A stretch of DNA of 36,100 nt. Origin: Ignavibacteria bacterium RIFOXYC2_FULL_35_21 (lineage in GTDB: Bacteria > Bacteroidota > Ignavibacteria > Kapaibacteriales > UBA2268). Below, one piece after another: positions 17,067 through 25,274 of the stretch; positions within the stretch are counted from its first letter, which is position 1, and each line of letters begins with the position of its first letter. The position numbers and the translations under genes were made by a program. Where the stretch lies: assembly GCA_001804705.1 (NCBI GenBank), contig MHAY01000058.1, positions 52,959 to 89,058 of the forward strand, given 5' to 3'. The notes below the pieces were generated by a model that saw only the letters and a program-made list of their open reading frames with translations, did no database searches and was not told the DNA's origin.

Positions 17067-18227
17067 CTACGTTGTTTTTAACATTCTTCTTACCGATAAG
17101 GCAACTTTATAAAGTACTGTTACAATCAGCAGTCCTATTGCATAGATAGCAACTGAAATTGTAGCCTCAACCCATGTGGGCCAATAATCAGGCACATAGC
17201 CGAGTGGCGAGGGTATGAATCCTGTTACCACCATTCCTAATCCTTTGTCAATCCAGATTGACAGAAAGACTGCGATAGCCGCAATAATCAATAATTTTTC
17301 GTTCTTCCTGTATTTCGGAATCAATAAAAGAATCAGTGATACTATTGCCAATAAAGTCGAAAGCCACATCCATGGAACCAGCCTGTAATTGCCGTCTAAC
17401 CCGAAATAAAGAAACTGGAAATGCCTTGCATGGTCAGGCATTCCGCTGTAAAGTCCTGTGAAAATTTCCATCAACAAAAAGAAAATATTCAACAGCATTG
17501 CATAAGTTGTAATTATCGCAAGTTTCTGAATCGGTTCGCTTCCTACATCAAACCTTGTCATTTTTCTTAATAACAGGCAGAGCAAAATCAACAAAGCGGG
17601 ACCTGCAGAAAATGCAGTAGCGAGAAACCTCGGTGCCATAACTGCCGATAACCAGAATGGCCTTGCCGCCAAACCCTGGTACAAGAATGCAGTAACTGTA
17701 TGGATACTGACTGCCCAGGGAATTGAAAGTATCACGACAGGCTTGAGCCACTTTGGCGGTGCAATTCCTTTCTTCTCGCAATCGAGTGTATATCTGCTGA
17801 TAATTATATTCAAAACCAGATAACCTCCAAGTGACACTGAATCCCAGAACATCAGCGAATTTGGAGATGGATAAAGAAATATATTCACAACTCTCAGTGG
17901 TTGTCCCATATCAACAAAAATAAATAACATACACATAATGACAGCTCCTATCGCGAGGAATTCCCCAAGTATCGTGATTTTTCCAAAATTCTTATAATGA
18001 TGTACATAATATGGCAGTACAACCATCACGGCAGAAGCTGCAACACCAACAAGAAACGTGAACTGAGCTATATAAAATCCCCATGTAACATCCCTGCTCA
18101 TGCCGGTTACACCTAAACCTTTATTAAATTGATAAAGATAAGCGAGGACTCCGCATCCAATCAATACGAGCAGAAAAACTACCCAAGCCCAATATTTTTT
18201 ACTACCTGAAAATGCTTGTTCTAACAT
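17067..18227 (-). CDS. dsrP: DsrP, NrfD-like membrane subunit of the DsrMKJOP complex
   Basis: A 386-residue NrfD/PsrC-type integral membrane protein with about ten hydrophobic segments. It exchanges electrons with the menaquinone pool and works with the periplasmic subunits DsrO and DsrJ. Features typical of DsrP include the short N-terminus (KKYWAWVVFLLVLIGCGVLA), GMSRDVTWGFYIAQFTFLVG, and VSLGGYLVLNIIISRYTLD. No heme-binding pattern is expected. It is the last gene of the operon, 13 bases after dsrO, with CTCC/GGAG complementarity before its ATG. Confidence 0.95.
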   Translation of the reverse strand: MLEQAFSGSKKYWAWVVFLLVLIGCGVLAYLYQFNKGLGVTGMSRDVTWGFYIAQFTFLVGVAASAVMVVLPYYVHHYKNFGKITILGEFLAIGAVIMCMLFIFVDMGQPLRVVNIFLYPSPNSLMFWDSVSLGGYLVLNIIISRYTLDCEKKGIAPPKWLKPVVILSIPWAVSIHTVTAFLYQGLAARPFWLSAVMAPRFLATAFSAGPALLILLCLLLRKMTRFDVGSEPIQKLAIITTYAMLLNIFFLLMEIFTGLYSGMPDHARHFQFLYFGLDGNYRLVPWMWLSTLLAIVSLILLLIPKYRKNEKLLIIAAIAVFLSIWIDKGLGMVVTGFIPSPLGYVPDYWPTWVEATISVAIYAIGLLIVTVLYKVALSVRRMLKTT

Positions 18228-18240
18228 AGTTCCTTCTCCC

Positions 18241-19005
18241 TCATATTATATAATAAATTTCAGGTTGCGTTCCCAATTCGGGCTTTCTTCTCATTGTGAA
18301 ATTACTTCCTAACATAACCCTAATCTCTGAATTTGGGTCTTCGAGGTCGCCGAAAATCATTGCCTTGCTTGGGCAGGCTTCGACACATGCAGGCTTCATG
18401 CCTTTTGCCAGCCTCTCGTCACAGAAAGTGCATTTCTCGACGACTCCTCTTGTTCTTGTCGGAAACTCAGGATTCAACTCTTTCAGATGAGGCCTCGGCT
18501 CTCTCCAGTTAAAGCTTCTCGAACCATAAGGACAAGCCGCCATGCAATAGCGGCATCCGATACACCTGTGCCAATCCATCATTACGATTCCATCCTTGCG
18601 TTTCCACGTTGCCTGCGTGGGACATACATTCACACATGGCGGATTCTCACAATGATTACAGAAAAGAAGAGCCGGCTTATTTTTTATATCGGAAGGAATA
18701 AACTCGTTTTCCTGCTCGATAAAAGCATGTTCAAACTTCTCTTTCCAAATCCATTTGATTTCATCTTTCTTATTATCATAGTGAGGTACGTTGTGAGCAA
18801 GGTGGCATGCATCAATACACTTGGTACAGCCTTCTGTCTCGTTGCATTTTTTCAGGTCAATCAGCATTGCCCAGCGTCTGCCTGAAAAACCTTCGGATTT
18901 TCGTGCTTCAGATTCTGCAAACACTTTCAAGGTTTGTTTTCCGGCTAATCCTGCGGCGGCGGCTCCACCTGTTATCAGTAAAAATTTTCTTCTGTCAATA
19001 CTCAT
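18241..19005 (-). CDS. dsrO: DsrO, periplasmic iron-sulfur subunit
   Basis: A 254-residue ferredoxin-like protein with a twin-arginine signal (DRRKFLLITGGAAAAGLAG), so it is exported folded. Sixteen Cys fit four [4Fe-4S] clusters: Cys54, 60, 63, 67 (CNETEGCTKCIDAC); Cys116, 119, 124, 128 (CNHCENPPCVNVC); Cys148, 151, 154, 158 (CIGCRYCMAAC); and Cys192, 195, 207, 211. It carries electrons between DsrP and DsrJ. Its ATG overlaps the dsrJ stop by 4 bases, indicating translational coupling, and dsrP follows after 13 bases. Confidence 0.96.
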   Translation of the reverse strand: MSIDRRKFLLITGGAAAAGLAGKQTLKVFAESEARKSEGFSGRRWAMLIDLKKCNETEGCTKCIDACHLAHNVPHYDNKKDEIKWIWKEKFEHAFIEQENEFIPSDIKNKPALLFCNHCENPPCVNVCPTQATWKRKDGIVMMDWHRCIGCRYCMAACPYGSRSFNWREPRPHLKELNPEFPTRTRGVVEKCTFCDERLAKGMKPACVEACPSKAMIFGDLEDPNSEIRVMLGSNFTMRRKPELGTQPEIYYII

Positions 19006-19418
19006 TTCGTAACCCCCTTCTTCGCAAGCGACGGGTCAATGTGGCAGTCCCAGCAGTATGGATTTACATCGAGGTAATTATGACATTCGTCGCAGAATTT
19101 CGCTTTATTGTCATGACAACTCATGCATGTTTTTGTCAAGCTCATTTCGGCTTTTGCACCATTCAGCATATAGTAACTCCCATCAGCTTTCTTCAGAAAT
19201 CTTATATCCTGCCTCACGACTTTATCCCTCCATATGTCCAGCATCTCCATATGGTAGCCTTTCATGTACTCCTTGCTCTCGATGCATTTTCCGCTCTGAG
19301 GCAGTACGGGATTAGCCTTCACAGATGCTTTGCCTCCAGCCATATTAATCAGTATTGGTGATGTGAATGCAAGTATAAATATTAAAATCCCAATTAAAAC
19401 TTTCCCAGTGCCGTACAT
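19002..19418 (-). CDS. dsrJ: DsrJ, triheme cytochrome c
   Basis: A 138-residue protein with one N-terminal signal/anchor helix (5-25) and three CxxCH heme-c sites: CMSCH (98-102), CDECH (109-113) and CWDCH (122-126). Cys45 (SGKCIESKEYM) sits where DsrJ proteins carry the unusual Cys ligand of one heme. This composition is specific for DsrJ. It should sit on the periplasmic side of the DsrMKJOP complex. AAAGGAGG for its start lies inside the last codons of dsrK, and only one base separates the two genes. The 3' end overlaps dsrO. Confidence 0.95.
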   Translation of the reverse strand: MYGTGKVLIGILIFILAFTSPILINMAGGKASVKANPVLPQSGKCIESKEYMKGYHMEMLDIWRDKVVRQDIRFLKKADGSYYMLNGAKAEMSLTKTCMSCHDNKAKFCDECHNYLDVNPYCWDCHIDPSLAKKGVTK

Positions 19419-19419
19419 A

Positions 19420-21030
19420 TTATATATCCTCCTTTCCGGGTGAAGGATTATTTCTCAAATCGGTCTTTCTTTCATTCTCTCCCTTCATCACAAGAGCATT
19501 TCCCACAAGCTCGTGAATACCTCCAACCTCAACTCCCGGTACCCAATACTGCAGTAGTGGCGGCAATGTGGCTTTATCAATTGCACAAATGCAAGTGAGA
19601 AGATTCACTCCATTGTTTTCAGCAACATATTTAACAGCATTTGCTCTCGGGAAACCTCCCCTCATCCTCATTTCGAAATTTTCTTCGGTGCCCAGTCCCG
19701 CACCGCTTCCACAGCAGAAAGTCTGCTCACGGATTGTATTGTCGGGCATTTCTGTGAAGTTATTCAATACACTTTTCAAAATATACCTCGGCTCTTCGAG
19801 CAGCCCCATCCCTCTTGCAGGATTGCATGAATCGTGGAATGTTGCGTGCCAATGGTCGTTCCTGCTTTTATCTAATTTTATTTTATTATTCTTAATTAAA
19901 TCGGCTGTAAACTCGGTAATATGCACCATCTTAGTTGAACGGGTATTCTCAAACACAGTCCTTGTAATTGGTGATTTAGGCACTTCGAGGAAATCAGCAG
20001 GGCCGTTAAGTGTGTCCATATATTGATGAAGTATCCGCCACATATGCCCGCACTCCCCACCAAGAATCCATTTAACTTTGAGCCTTTTAGCTTCTGCATA
20101 TATTTTAGCATTCAATACCTTCATCAATTCATGCGAAACGAATGAACCGAAATTACCTCCCTCTGAGGCATAAGTTGAAAATGTAAAATCCAGGCCTATT
20201 TCGTGGAACAGAGCCATATAACCTAATAGCGTGTAATAATGAGGTTCTGCGAAATAATCGGCAGAAGGAATAACAAATAAAATTTCAGCGCCCTTCTTAT
20301 TTATTGGAATCTCTACCCTGATGCCTGTCAAATCTTCGAGGTCGTCTCTTGCAAATTCTATCGAATCCTTGAATCCATGCGGCTGAATGCCGAGGTGATT
20401 GCCTGTCCTGTGTGAGTTTGCAACAGGTGTCATCACCCAGTCAATATTAACTCCTATAAGGTTCATCAACTCGCGTGCAATGAAAGTAATTTCTGCCGTG
20501 TCAATCCCATAAGGACAAAAGACTGAACATCTTCGGCATTGCGTACATTGATAAAAATAATAGAACCATTCTTTCAATACATCAAATGTCAGTTCAGTTG
20601 CACCTGCCATCTTTGCCATTAGCTTTCCTGCGAGTGTAAACTCTTTCCTATAAACAGCCCTGAGCAGTTCTGCTCTCAGCACAGGCATATTTTTCGGGTC
20701 GCCCGAGCCAATGAAGAAGTGGCATTTATCAGCACAGGCTCCGCATCTCACGCATATATCCATGAACAATTTCAGGGAGCGGAATTTATCAATCCTTTCA
20801 CGAAAACCTTCAAGTATAATCTCTTTCCAGTTCTCAGGCAGCTTCCAGTTTTCTTCGTATGGCTGCCATTTTCTGGGATTCGGCTGATGTACATATTTCA
20901 GGCTTTCCGGATTTCCTGCATAATTATATGAGCCTTTTTTATATTCAACCCGAACATCCATCCAGTGCTTCTTAGGAGGTTTATAGCTGATTGTCTGAGC
21001 TAATTCTTCCGGTTTCATTTTAAGAGACAT
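19420..21030 (-). CDS. dsrK: DsrK, HdrD-like cytosolic iron-sulfur catalytic subunit
   Basis: A 536-residue protein related to heterodisulfide reductase subunit D, thought to reduce the DsrC trisulfide with electrons from DsrM. Two [4Fe-4S] motifs lie at Cys93, 96, 99, 103 and Cys162, 165, 168, 172. The CCG-type domain has Cys402 (HDSCNPARG), Cys439-440 (CCGSG) and C-x2-D at 482-485 (CAID). The last Cys of the HdrD pattern is Asp here, which I recall as normal for DsrK. The N-terminal extension (about 1-80) is also DsrK-like. It overlaps dsrM by 11 bases and is followed by dsrJ after one base. Confidence 0.95.
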   Translation of the reverse strand: MSLKMKPEELAQTISYKPPKKHWMDVRVEYKKGSYNYAGNPESLKYVHQPNPRKWQPYEENWKLPENWKEIILEGFRERIDKFRSLKLFMDICVRCGACADKCHFFIGSGDPKNMPVLRAELLRAVYRKEFTLAGKLMAKMAGATELTFDVLKEWFYYFYQCTQCRRCSVFCPYGIDTAEITFIARELMNLIGVNIDWVMTPVANSHRTGNHLGIQPHGFKDSIEFARDDLEDLTGIRVEIPINKKGAEILFVIPSADYFAEPHYYTLLGYMALFHEIGLDFTFSTYASEGGNFGSFVSHELMKVLNAKIYAEAKRLKVKWILGGECGHMWRILHQYMDTLNGPADFLEVPKSPITRTVFENTRSTKMVHITEFTADLIKNNKIKLDKSRNDHWHATFHDSCNPARGMGLLEEPRYILKSVLNNFTEMPDNTIREQTFCCGSGAGLGTEENFEMRMRGGFPRANAVKYVAENNGVNLLTCICAIDKATLPPLLQYWVPGVEVGGIHELVGNALVMKGENERKTDLRNNPSPGKEDI

Positions 21031-22036
21031 GGCTTTCCTCCTTATCTAACGGCATACCCGCTCCCTTCATTACTTTCCTGAACTCATCTTCGTATTCTTC
21101 GTAAGTATGCGGCTTCATCTTTAATTCATCAATCCATGGATTAACATGTCTTCGCATCCTGTTTGTATTCGCAAGGTTTCTTGTCGGACTCATGAAAATT
21201 CCTGACATATGAACAAGCTTGCTCATAGGGAAATAAATCAAAAGTGAGCAAACAAAGAAAAGATGAAGATAGAACCACAGACTTAATCCTTCGCTTGGTG
21301 CTGATGGTGCAAAGCTTAATATACCAAGCATTAGCTCCTTCACTGCAACAAGGTCTGTCTTGAAAAAATACCTCATCAGAATTCCTGTGATTGCAATACC
21401 TGCAATAAGCAGAAGCGGGAAATAATCAGACGGTAAAGATATATACCTGATTTTTGAATCGAAAACACGCCTGAAAAACAAGTATGTGAGAGCTGCTAAA
21501 ATCACAGCATTAGTCATATAGATAAGCGGCACCCATATTTGGAAAAAGCCGTCAATGTCCTGTAAAAAAGGTACGAAGAAGGGTATCGGCTGTGTGAAAA
21601 ACCTAAAATGTCTCAGAAAAATTATTAGAAACGACCAGTGAAAAGCAAGACTGAACATCCAAAGCCATTTGTTTGCTCCGTATGTCAGAATTGGCCCTTC
21701 CTTCAGTTCTGCTTTCGTATTTCTGAACAAAGAACGGAAAAACAGCACTTCCAGAGCCATCCTGCCAAGCACGCCAAGGTATGAACTCGGATTATCGAGA
21801 CGGTTCTGCTTAATGAATGACAATGATTTTTGCTGTCCTCCTGTTGTAGGAATGCGAAAGGGAACCGGCGAGCGAGCCCATCTTACAATTCGCACAATGC
21901 TCCCAACAATAAATAATGTTATTGCAATATATGGTATCACCACTGCGAAAATGTAATTCAATCCGGACACGTTCGCTCCGAGCAAGCCGAGCAATATGAG
22001 TGCGGCTACTGCAACTAACGAAAACCAGATTCCCAT
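21020..22036 (-). CDS. dsrM: DsrM, cytochrome b (NarI-like) subunit
   Basis: A 338-residue membrane protein with about six helices related to NarI/HdrE, expected to bind two hemes b and take electrons from menaquinol for DsrK. Candidate heme ligands are His in FHWSFLIIFLRHFRF, in WFYLHLFFVCSLL and in PMSKLVHMSGIF. The last block, including MSPTRNLANTNRMRRHVNPW, is strongly conserved in DsrM. The C-terminal tail is hydrophilic and faces DsrK. It is the first structural gene of the complex; the RsbRD-like gene lies 93 bases upstream, separated by an A+T-rich tandem repeat. Confidence 0.95.
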   Translation of the reverse strand: MGIWFSLVAVAALILLGLLGANVSGLNYIFAVVIPYIAITLFIVGSIVRIVRWARSPVPFRIPTTGGQQKSLSFIKQNRLDNPSSYLGVLGRMALEVLFFRSLFRNTKAELKEGPILTYGANKWLWMFSLAFHWSFLIIFLRHFRFFTQPIPFFVPFLQDIDGFFQIWVPLIYMTNAVILAALTYLFFRRVFDSKIRYISLPSDYFPLLLIAGIAITGILMRYFFKTDLVAVKELMLGILSFAPSAPSEGLSLWFYLHLFFVCSLLIYFPMSKLVHMSGIFMSPTRNLANTNRMRRHVNPWIDELKMKPHTYEEYEDEFRKVMKGAGMPLDKEESHVS

Positions 22037-22090
22037 TAAAACTATCCTTAATTTATTCTCAATTTATTTTAGTATTTACTATTTCTCCTT

Positions 22091-22124
22091 CATTCGTAAT
22101 TCGTAATTCATAATTCGTAATTAC
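22091..22124 (+). repeat. Imperfect tandem repeat (TTCGTAA)n
   Basis: ATTCGTAATTCGTAATTCAT and then AATTCGTAATTAC lie between dsrM and the RsbRD-like gene. It is the complement-type counterpart of the AATTACG array at 9111-9143. Confidence 0.75.
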
Positions 22125-22129
22125 TTACT

Positions 22130-22636
22130 TCAATCCCCATACTTCTTATTCAGTCTCTCAACCATCTTCCCATATTGTGCCTTAGTTTCACCCGCTTTAA
22201 TCTCATAAATCTTCTCTTTCAATCCAACATATATATCAAAAGCAAGTGAAACAGCCTGGTCAATTCTCGATTCAAACTCCAGCACTTCCCTGAAAAGCAT
22301 TTGAGCATTCTCATCATGATGATATTCTTTCCTGATGATTTTCTTCAACAAAAAGAAGAACCCGACAGCTTCCGAAGGTGTGAACTCCTGTACAGCCCTG
22401 ATTTTCATTAAATCATCAATCGCAATATTTAGTTTCTGAGGTTCTGTTGGATTTATTAACTCATCCAATATTTCAGGAAGTCTTTTTGAAAAAGTATATC
22501 CAATCGGATTGCCGAACTGATTTTTATTTTCAAACAGAAATTTTCCTGCATCGCCGGGATAGGTTTCAATCACAGCCTTAAGCCATTTCTCAGCGATTTG
22601 GCTTTTGTGTTGCTCCAGTATTTCATAAAATTTCAT
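22130..22636 (-). CDS. RsbRD N-terminal-domain-like protein upstream of dsrM
   Basis: About 168 residues, all helical, soluble, matching the pattern of RsbRD N-terminal (sensor globin-like) domains: FYEILEQHKSQIAEKWLKAV, then TPSEAVGFFFLLKKIIRKEY, then FDIYVGLKEKIYEIKAGE. RsbR-type proteins are stressosome sensors, but here no STAS domain follows. Genes of this type are known next to dsrM in several sulfate reducers, so a role tied to the DsrMKJOP complex is likely though unproven. The ATG at 22636 is used; a TTG three codons upstream is possible. No good ribosome site is visible for either. Confidence 0.75.
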   Translation of the reverse strand: MKFYEILEQHKSQIAEKWLKAVIETYPGDAGKFLFENKNQFGNPIGYTFSKRLPEILDELINPTEPQKLNIAIDDLMKIRAVQEFTPSEAVGFFFLLKKIIRKEYHHDENAQMLFREVLEFESRIDQAVSLAFDIYVGLKEKIYEIKAGETKAQYGKMVERLNKKYGD

Positions 22637-22840
22637 AACAAGCAAGAAAATAAGTTCAATTCAAAAATAACATATATTATGTTTCACTCAATTATATAAT
22701 CAAAGATGAGTGCAATTATAAAATTCCCTATTTTTTCATATAAATAGAAATGTAAATTTTATACTGTAATGTGAATGTTGTAGGAATAAATATAGTTTTG
22801 ATAAAATTGTTAAGCAAAAAATTATTTTCTTAATATTATT

Positions 22841-23689
22841 CTATTTTTTTTCTGTAAGAAATAAGTCTGCTTGAGTTGCTGTATCTTGCTTCTTTTTTTT
22901 AATATGTTGTTTTTGTTTAGGTGCCTTCTTAGAAGTGTAAATTTGACTCTCTTCTGCAATTATCATTTTACTATCCTTCTTAACATAGATAGACGTTTCA
23001 TCCTTCAATGGGAAATTGACAGTATGTGAGGGGATTTTAAAATAATTTTTAAAAGGACCTCCCCAATAATTAAGAAGCCATTTGACAAAGTTTGATCTTT
23101 CATCTATTGTTCCTATTGGGTCATTGTAAAGTAGAAAATTTTTAATTTGTGGTGGCTCAACAAACAGTAATGAAAAATTGTCTTTGCTGTAAAACGCTTG
23201 TCGTAAATCCATTAGTAATCTACCCAAAGCATTTATGCCTGTAAATATTGTCCCATCTTCATCTGGAATTGCACCCCAAAAATTATCCTTTGCTGAATTT
23301 TCAACAATATTTTTTAATCCAGTTTCGTGAAGAATTGACCCAAATGAAACAAAGTTTTGAGCAAGTTTTATACTTATACACCACTTCATTATTTTAAGTC
23401 TGACTTCATACCAATCTTCTCTACTTTTCTTTTTGTTTGTACTACTTATCATCTTTACCATCATGGGGCTTTTTTGCTCAATAATTTTTTGTTGTATTTC
23501 AGGTAAGTGAGGAAATCTACAAGCTTGATATAATGCCTCAGACGTTCGTATATCAACTCCATTAATATACAAAGGAAATCCAGTTGCCATATTCGAAAGC
23601 GCTCCATAAGCTTCATTATTTTTCTTGAATATGCAGGAGTTTTCTTTTTGATAAACTCTGATATCTTTCTGGTCAACTTTATTTTTCAT
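22841..23689 (-). CDS. NADAR-domain protein (YbiA-like N-glycosidase fold)
   Basis: This 282-residue protein carries a NADAR domain at about 25-185: AYGALSNMATGFPLYINGVD, TSEALYQACRFP, SPMMVKMISSTNKKKSREDW, DNFWGAIPDEDG and GINALGRLLMDLR, matching YbiA/RibX block by block including the FWG and LG..LM motifs. NADAR enzymes cleave N-glycosidic bonds, in riboflavin intermediates or in ADP-ribosylated guanine of DNA, where they serve as antitoxins to DarT. The last about 95 residues are not recognised and end in a Lys/Gln-rich tail. It lies 51 bases downstream of a phosphoribosyltransferase-like gene, so a two-gene conflict module is likely. No DarT is seen nearby. Confidence 0.85.
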   Translation of the reverse strand: MKNKVDQKDIRVYQKENSCIFKKNNEAYGALSNMATGFPLYINGVDIRTSEALYQACRFPHLPEIQQKIIEQKSPMMVKMISSTNKKKSREDWYEVRLKIMKWCISIKLAQNFVSFGSILHETGLKNIVENSAKDNFWGAIPDEDGTIFTGINALGRLLMDLRQAFYSKDNFSLLFVEPPQIKNFLLYNDPIGTIDERSNFVKWLLNYWGGPFKNYFKIPSHTVNFPLKDETSIYVKKDSKMIIAEESQIYTSKKAPKQKQHIKKKKQDTATQADLFLTEKK

Positions 23690-23740
23690 TTTTCAAATTT
23701 CTTAAAATGGTAAATAACCCAAATCCTCTTTATTCTTGTT

Positions 23741-24856
23741 TTAAAAAAAGTCAAAGTCTTCTGAACTTTGTGTTGTAGTTGCAATATCTCCATGGCCATA
23801 ACTAACAAATTTTCTTTCGAATAATGGATGCCAATTATGAGATGAATACCAAAATACAAGTGGAGTATTAAAAGGTACATTCCTATAACTGAAGCAAAGG
23901 GTGCCAAAGCCAAAATTCTTATGGCTCGACAAACCATAACCTAATGGTCTCATTCTTGTATTGCGATTAACACCTGCAAGCTCGTATAATCTCATTCCTT
24001 GTTGGAGCATAATGTTTTCAAAGCGAATACGATTTTCTTTTGATGAAAACAAAGTTTCGGTTGCTGGACGACTCGGATCACGATAAACACCTATATCATT
24101 TTCAACATTCAAGCTCGCCGAGTAGTCAAGTATGTTTTGTTGTTGATTATCCTTAATCGGAAAGAGAAAGTCAAGTTTTGAATTATTATTATTAAAATCA
24201 TTTTCAATCAGTTTAAAATAATATTCATCATAATAATTGCTGATATCTTCTTTCAGATGATTTTTCAATCGAGATTTGAATTTATAATAATTGTGTTTGT
24301 GAATTATAAAGTATAGTATTAGAAGCTTTGCTTTGTTGTTTTTTAAATAATCAAAGTGGGTTTGATTTTTTATCTTTGTATAAAGCCATCCCTTCTTTTC
24401 TTCGCCTTCAATTTTTGCAAGTCCTTTAAACAAAGTATCACCAGTGCATAATAAATCATCCAAATAAATAAAGTAACGAGGATTTGTTGGGTTATGATAA
24501 GAAAGATTAAATTCAAATTTTGTAAGTGAAATATCTCTTAGTAAAGCAAGAAAGTCCTTTTGACTTTTGCCTTCAGGTTGATGGTCAATGAATGTTGAAA
24601 CCTTAAGAAAGTTAGAAGGCGTAGTGAATTTAAGAATTTCAGACATCTTTTTGATCATATATTCCAATCCTCGAACGATTGTCAGTTTTGAAAAATAGCG
24701 ATGAGGTAAAATAAATTTGAGTTCAGTGAGTATGAATATTCTATCAGTTTCAGGAAATTGTTTTATCCATCTGTCAATACGATTTTCTGACATTTTTCCC
24801 TCATCATGTCGATAGTCTTTGATGATCTCGTAAATGTCGTTGATTAGTTGTTCCAT
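23741..24856 (-). CDS. Phosphoribosyltransferase-like (PRTase-CE type) protein
   Basis: A 371-residue soluble protein. The key block is RYFIYLDDLLCTGDTLFKGL near 130-150, which has the form of a PRPP-binding loop of phosphoribosyltransferases (hydrophobic strand, two Asp, TGDT). N-terminal helices (about 1-75) and a C-terminal domain rich in aromatic and Gly residues (GYGLSSHKNFGFGTLCFSYR, FWYSSHNWHPLF) frame it. This fits the PRTase-CE family reported in predicted prokaryotic conflict systems; the reaction is unknown. It heads a two-gene unit with the NADAR gene downstream and is divergent from the nuclease pair. Composition is very A+T-rich compared with the dsr genes, consistent with acquisition by transfer. 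Confidence 0.7.
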   Translation of the reverse strand: MEQLINDIYEIIKDYRHDEGKMSENRIDRWIKQFPETDRIFILTELKFILPHRYFSKLTIVRGLEYMIKKMSEILKFTTPSNFLKVSTFIDHQPEGKSQKDFLALLRDISLTKFEFNLSYHNPTNPRYFIYLDDLLCTGDTLFKGLAKIEGEEKKGWLYTKIKNQTHFDYLKNNKAKLLILYFIIHKHNYYKFKSRLKNHLKEDISNYYDEYYFKLIENDFNNNNSKLDFLFPIKDNQQQNILDYSASLNVENDIGVYRDPSRPATETLFSSKENRIRFENIMLQQGMRLYELAGVNRNTRMRPLGYGLSSHKNFGFGTLCFSYRNVPFNTPLVFWYSSHNWHPLFERKFVSYGHGDIATTTQSSEDFDFF

Positions 24857-25274
24857 AGTTATAAATATAAAAGAATGTTGCTACAAAGCACGAATTAGCA
24901 TTTCACACTACTTTTTTCTATACGAAACTTATTAAATCATTGTACAATTTAATAAAATAATTATTAATGAACAATTACTTCTGGGTATTATTGTAAATAC
25001 TTATCAGTTAAATAATTAAAATTTCATATTTTCAAATATAAATAGAAATATATTTTTCTTACTGTATAGGTTTTGTTGTAATGTTATTTGTGTGAATATT
25101 GAATATTCGGCTATTTTTAATAGATTAATAATACTAAATTTAACTAATTTTGTCTTTGACTTGTAACAGGAAAAAAAATAACTTGAAAACACATCATAAA
25201 ATAATAATTGGCGATAGCAGGCACATGGCGGAACTTGAAAAAATAAATAATTTAAAATAATAACCAAGAATAAT
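24857..25274. other. Intergenic region (418 bp) between divergent defence-like genes
   Basis: A+T-rich spacer between the PRTase-like gene (leftward) and the nuclease-like gene (rightward), so it should hold both promoters. I see no RNA gene, repeat array or convincing ORF. A small G/C-richer patch around 25209-25238 (GGCGATAGCAGGCACATGGC) stands out and is unexplained. Confidence 0.5.

Noticed and set aside
18807-19361. A 184-codon frame opposite dsrO and dsrJ
   Set aside because: Both strands overlap here, but dsrO and dsrJ have diagnostic Cys and heme motifs; the opposing frame has none and is a shadow.
25016-25267. An 83-codon frame on the minus strand in the spacer before the nuclease-like gene
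   Set aside because: It is low-complexity, rich in Phe, Tyr, Leu and Lys from A+T-rich DNA, lies in a likely divergent promoter region, and resembles no family I know.
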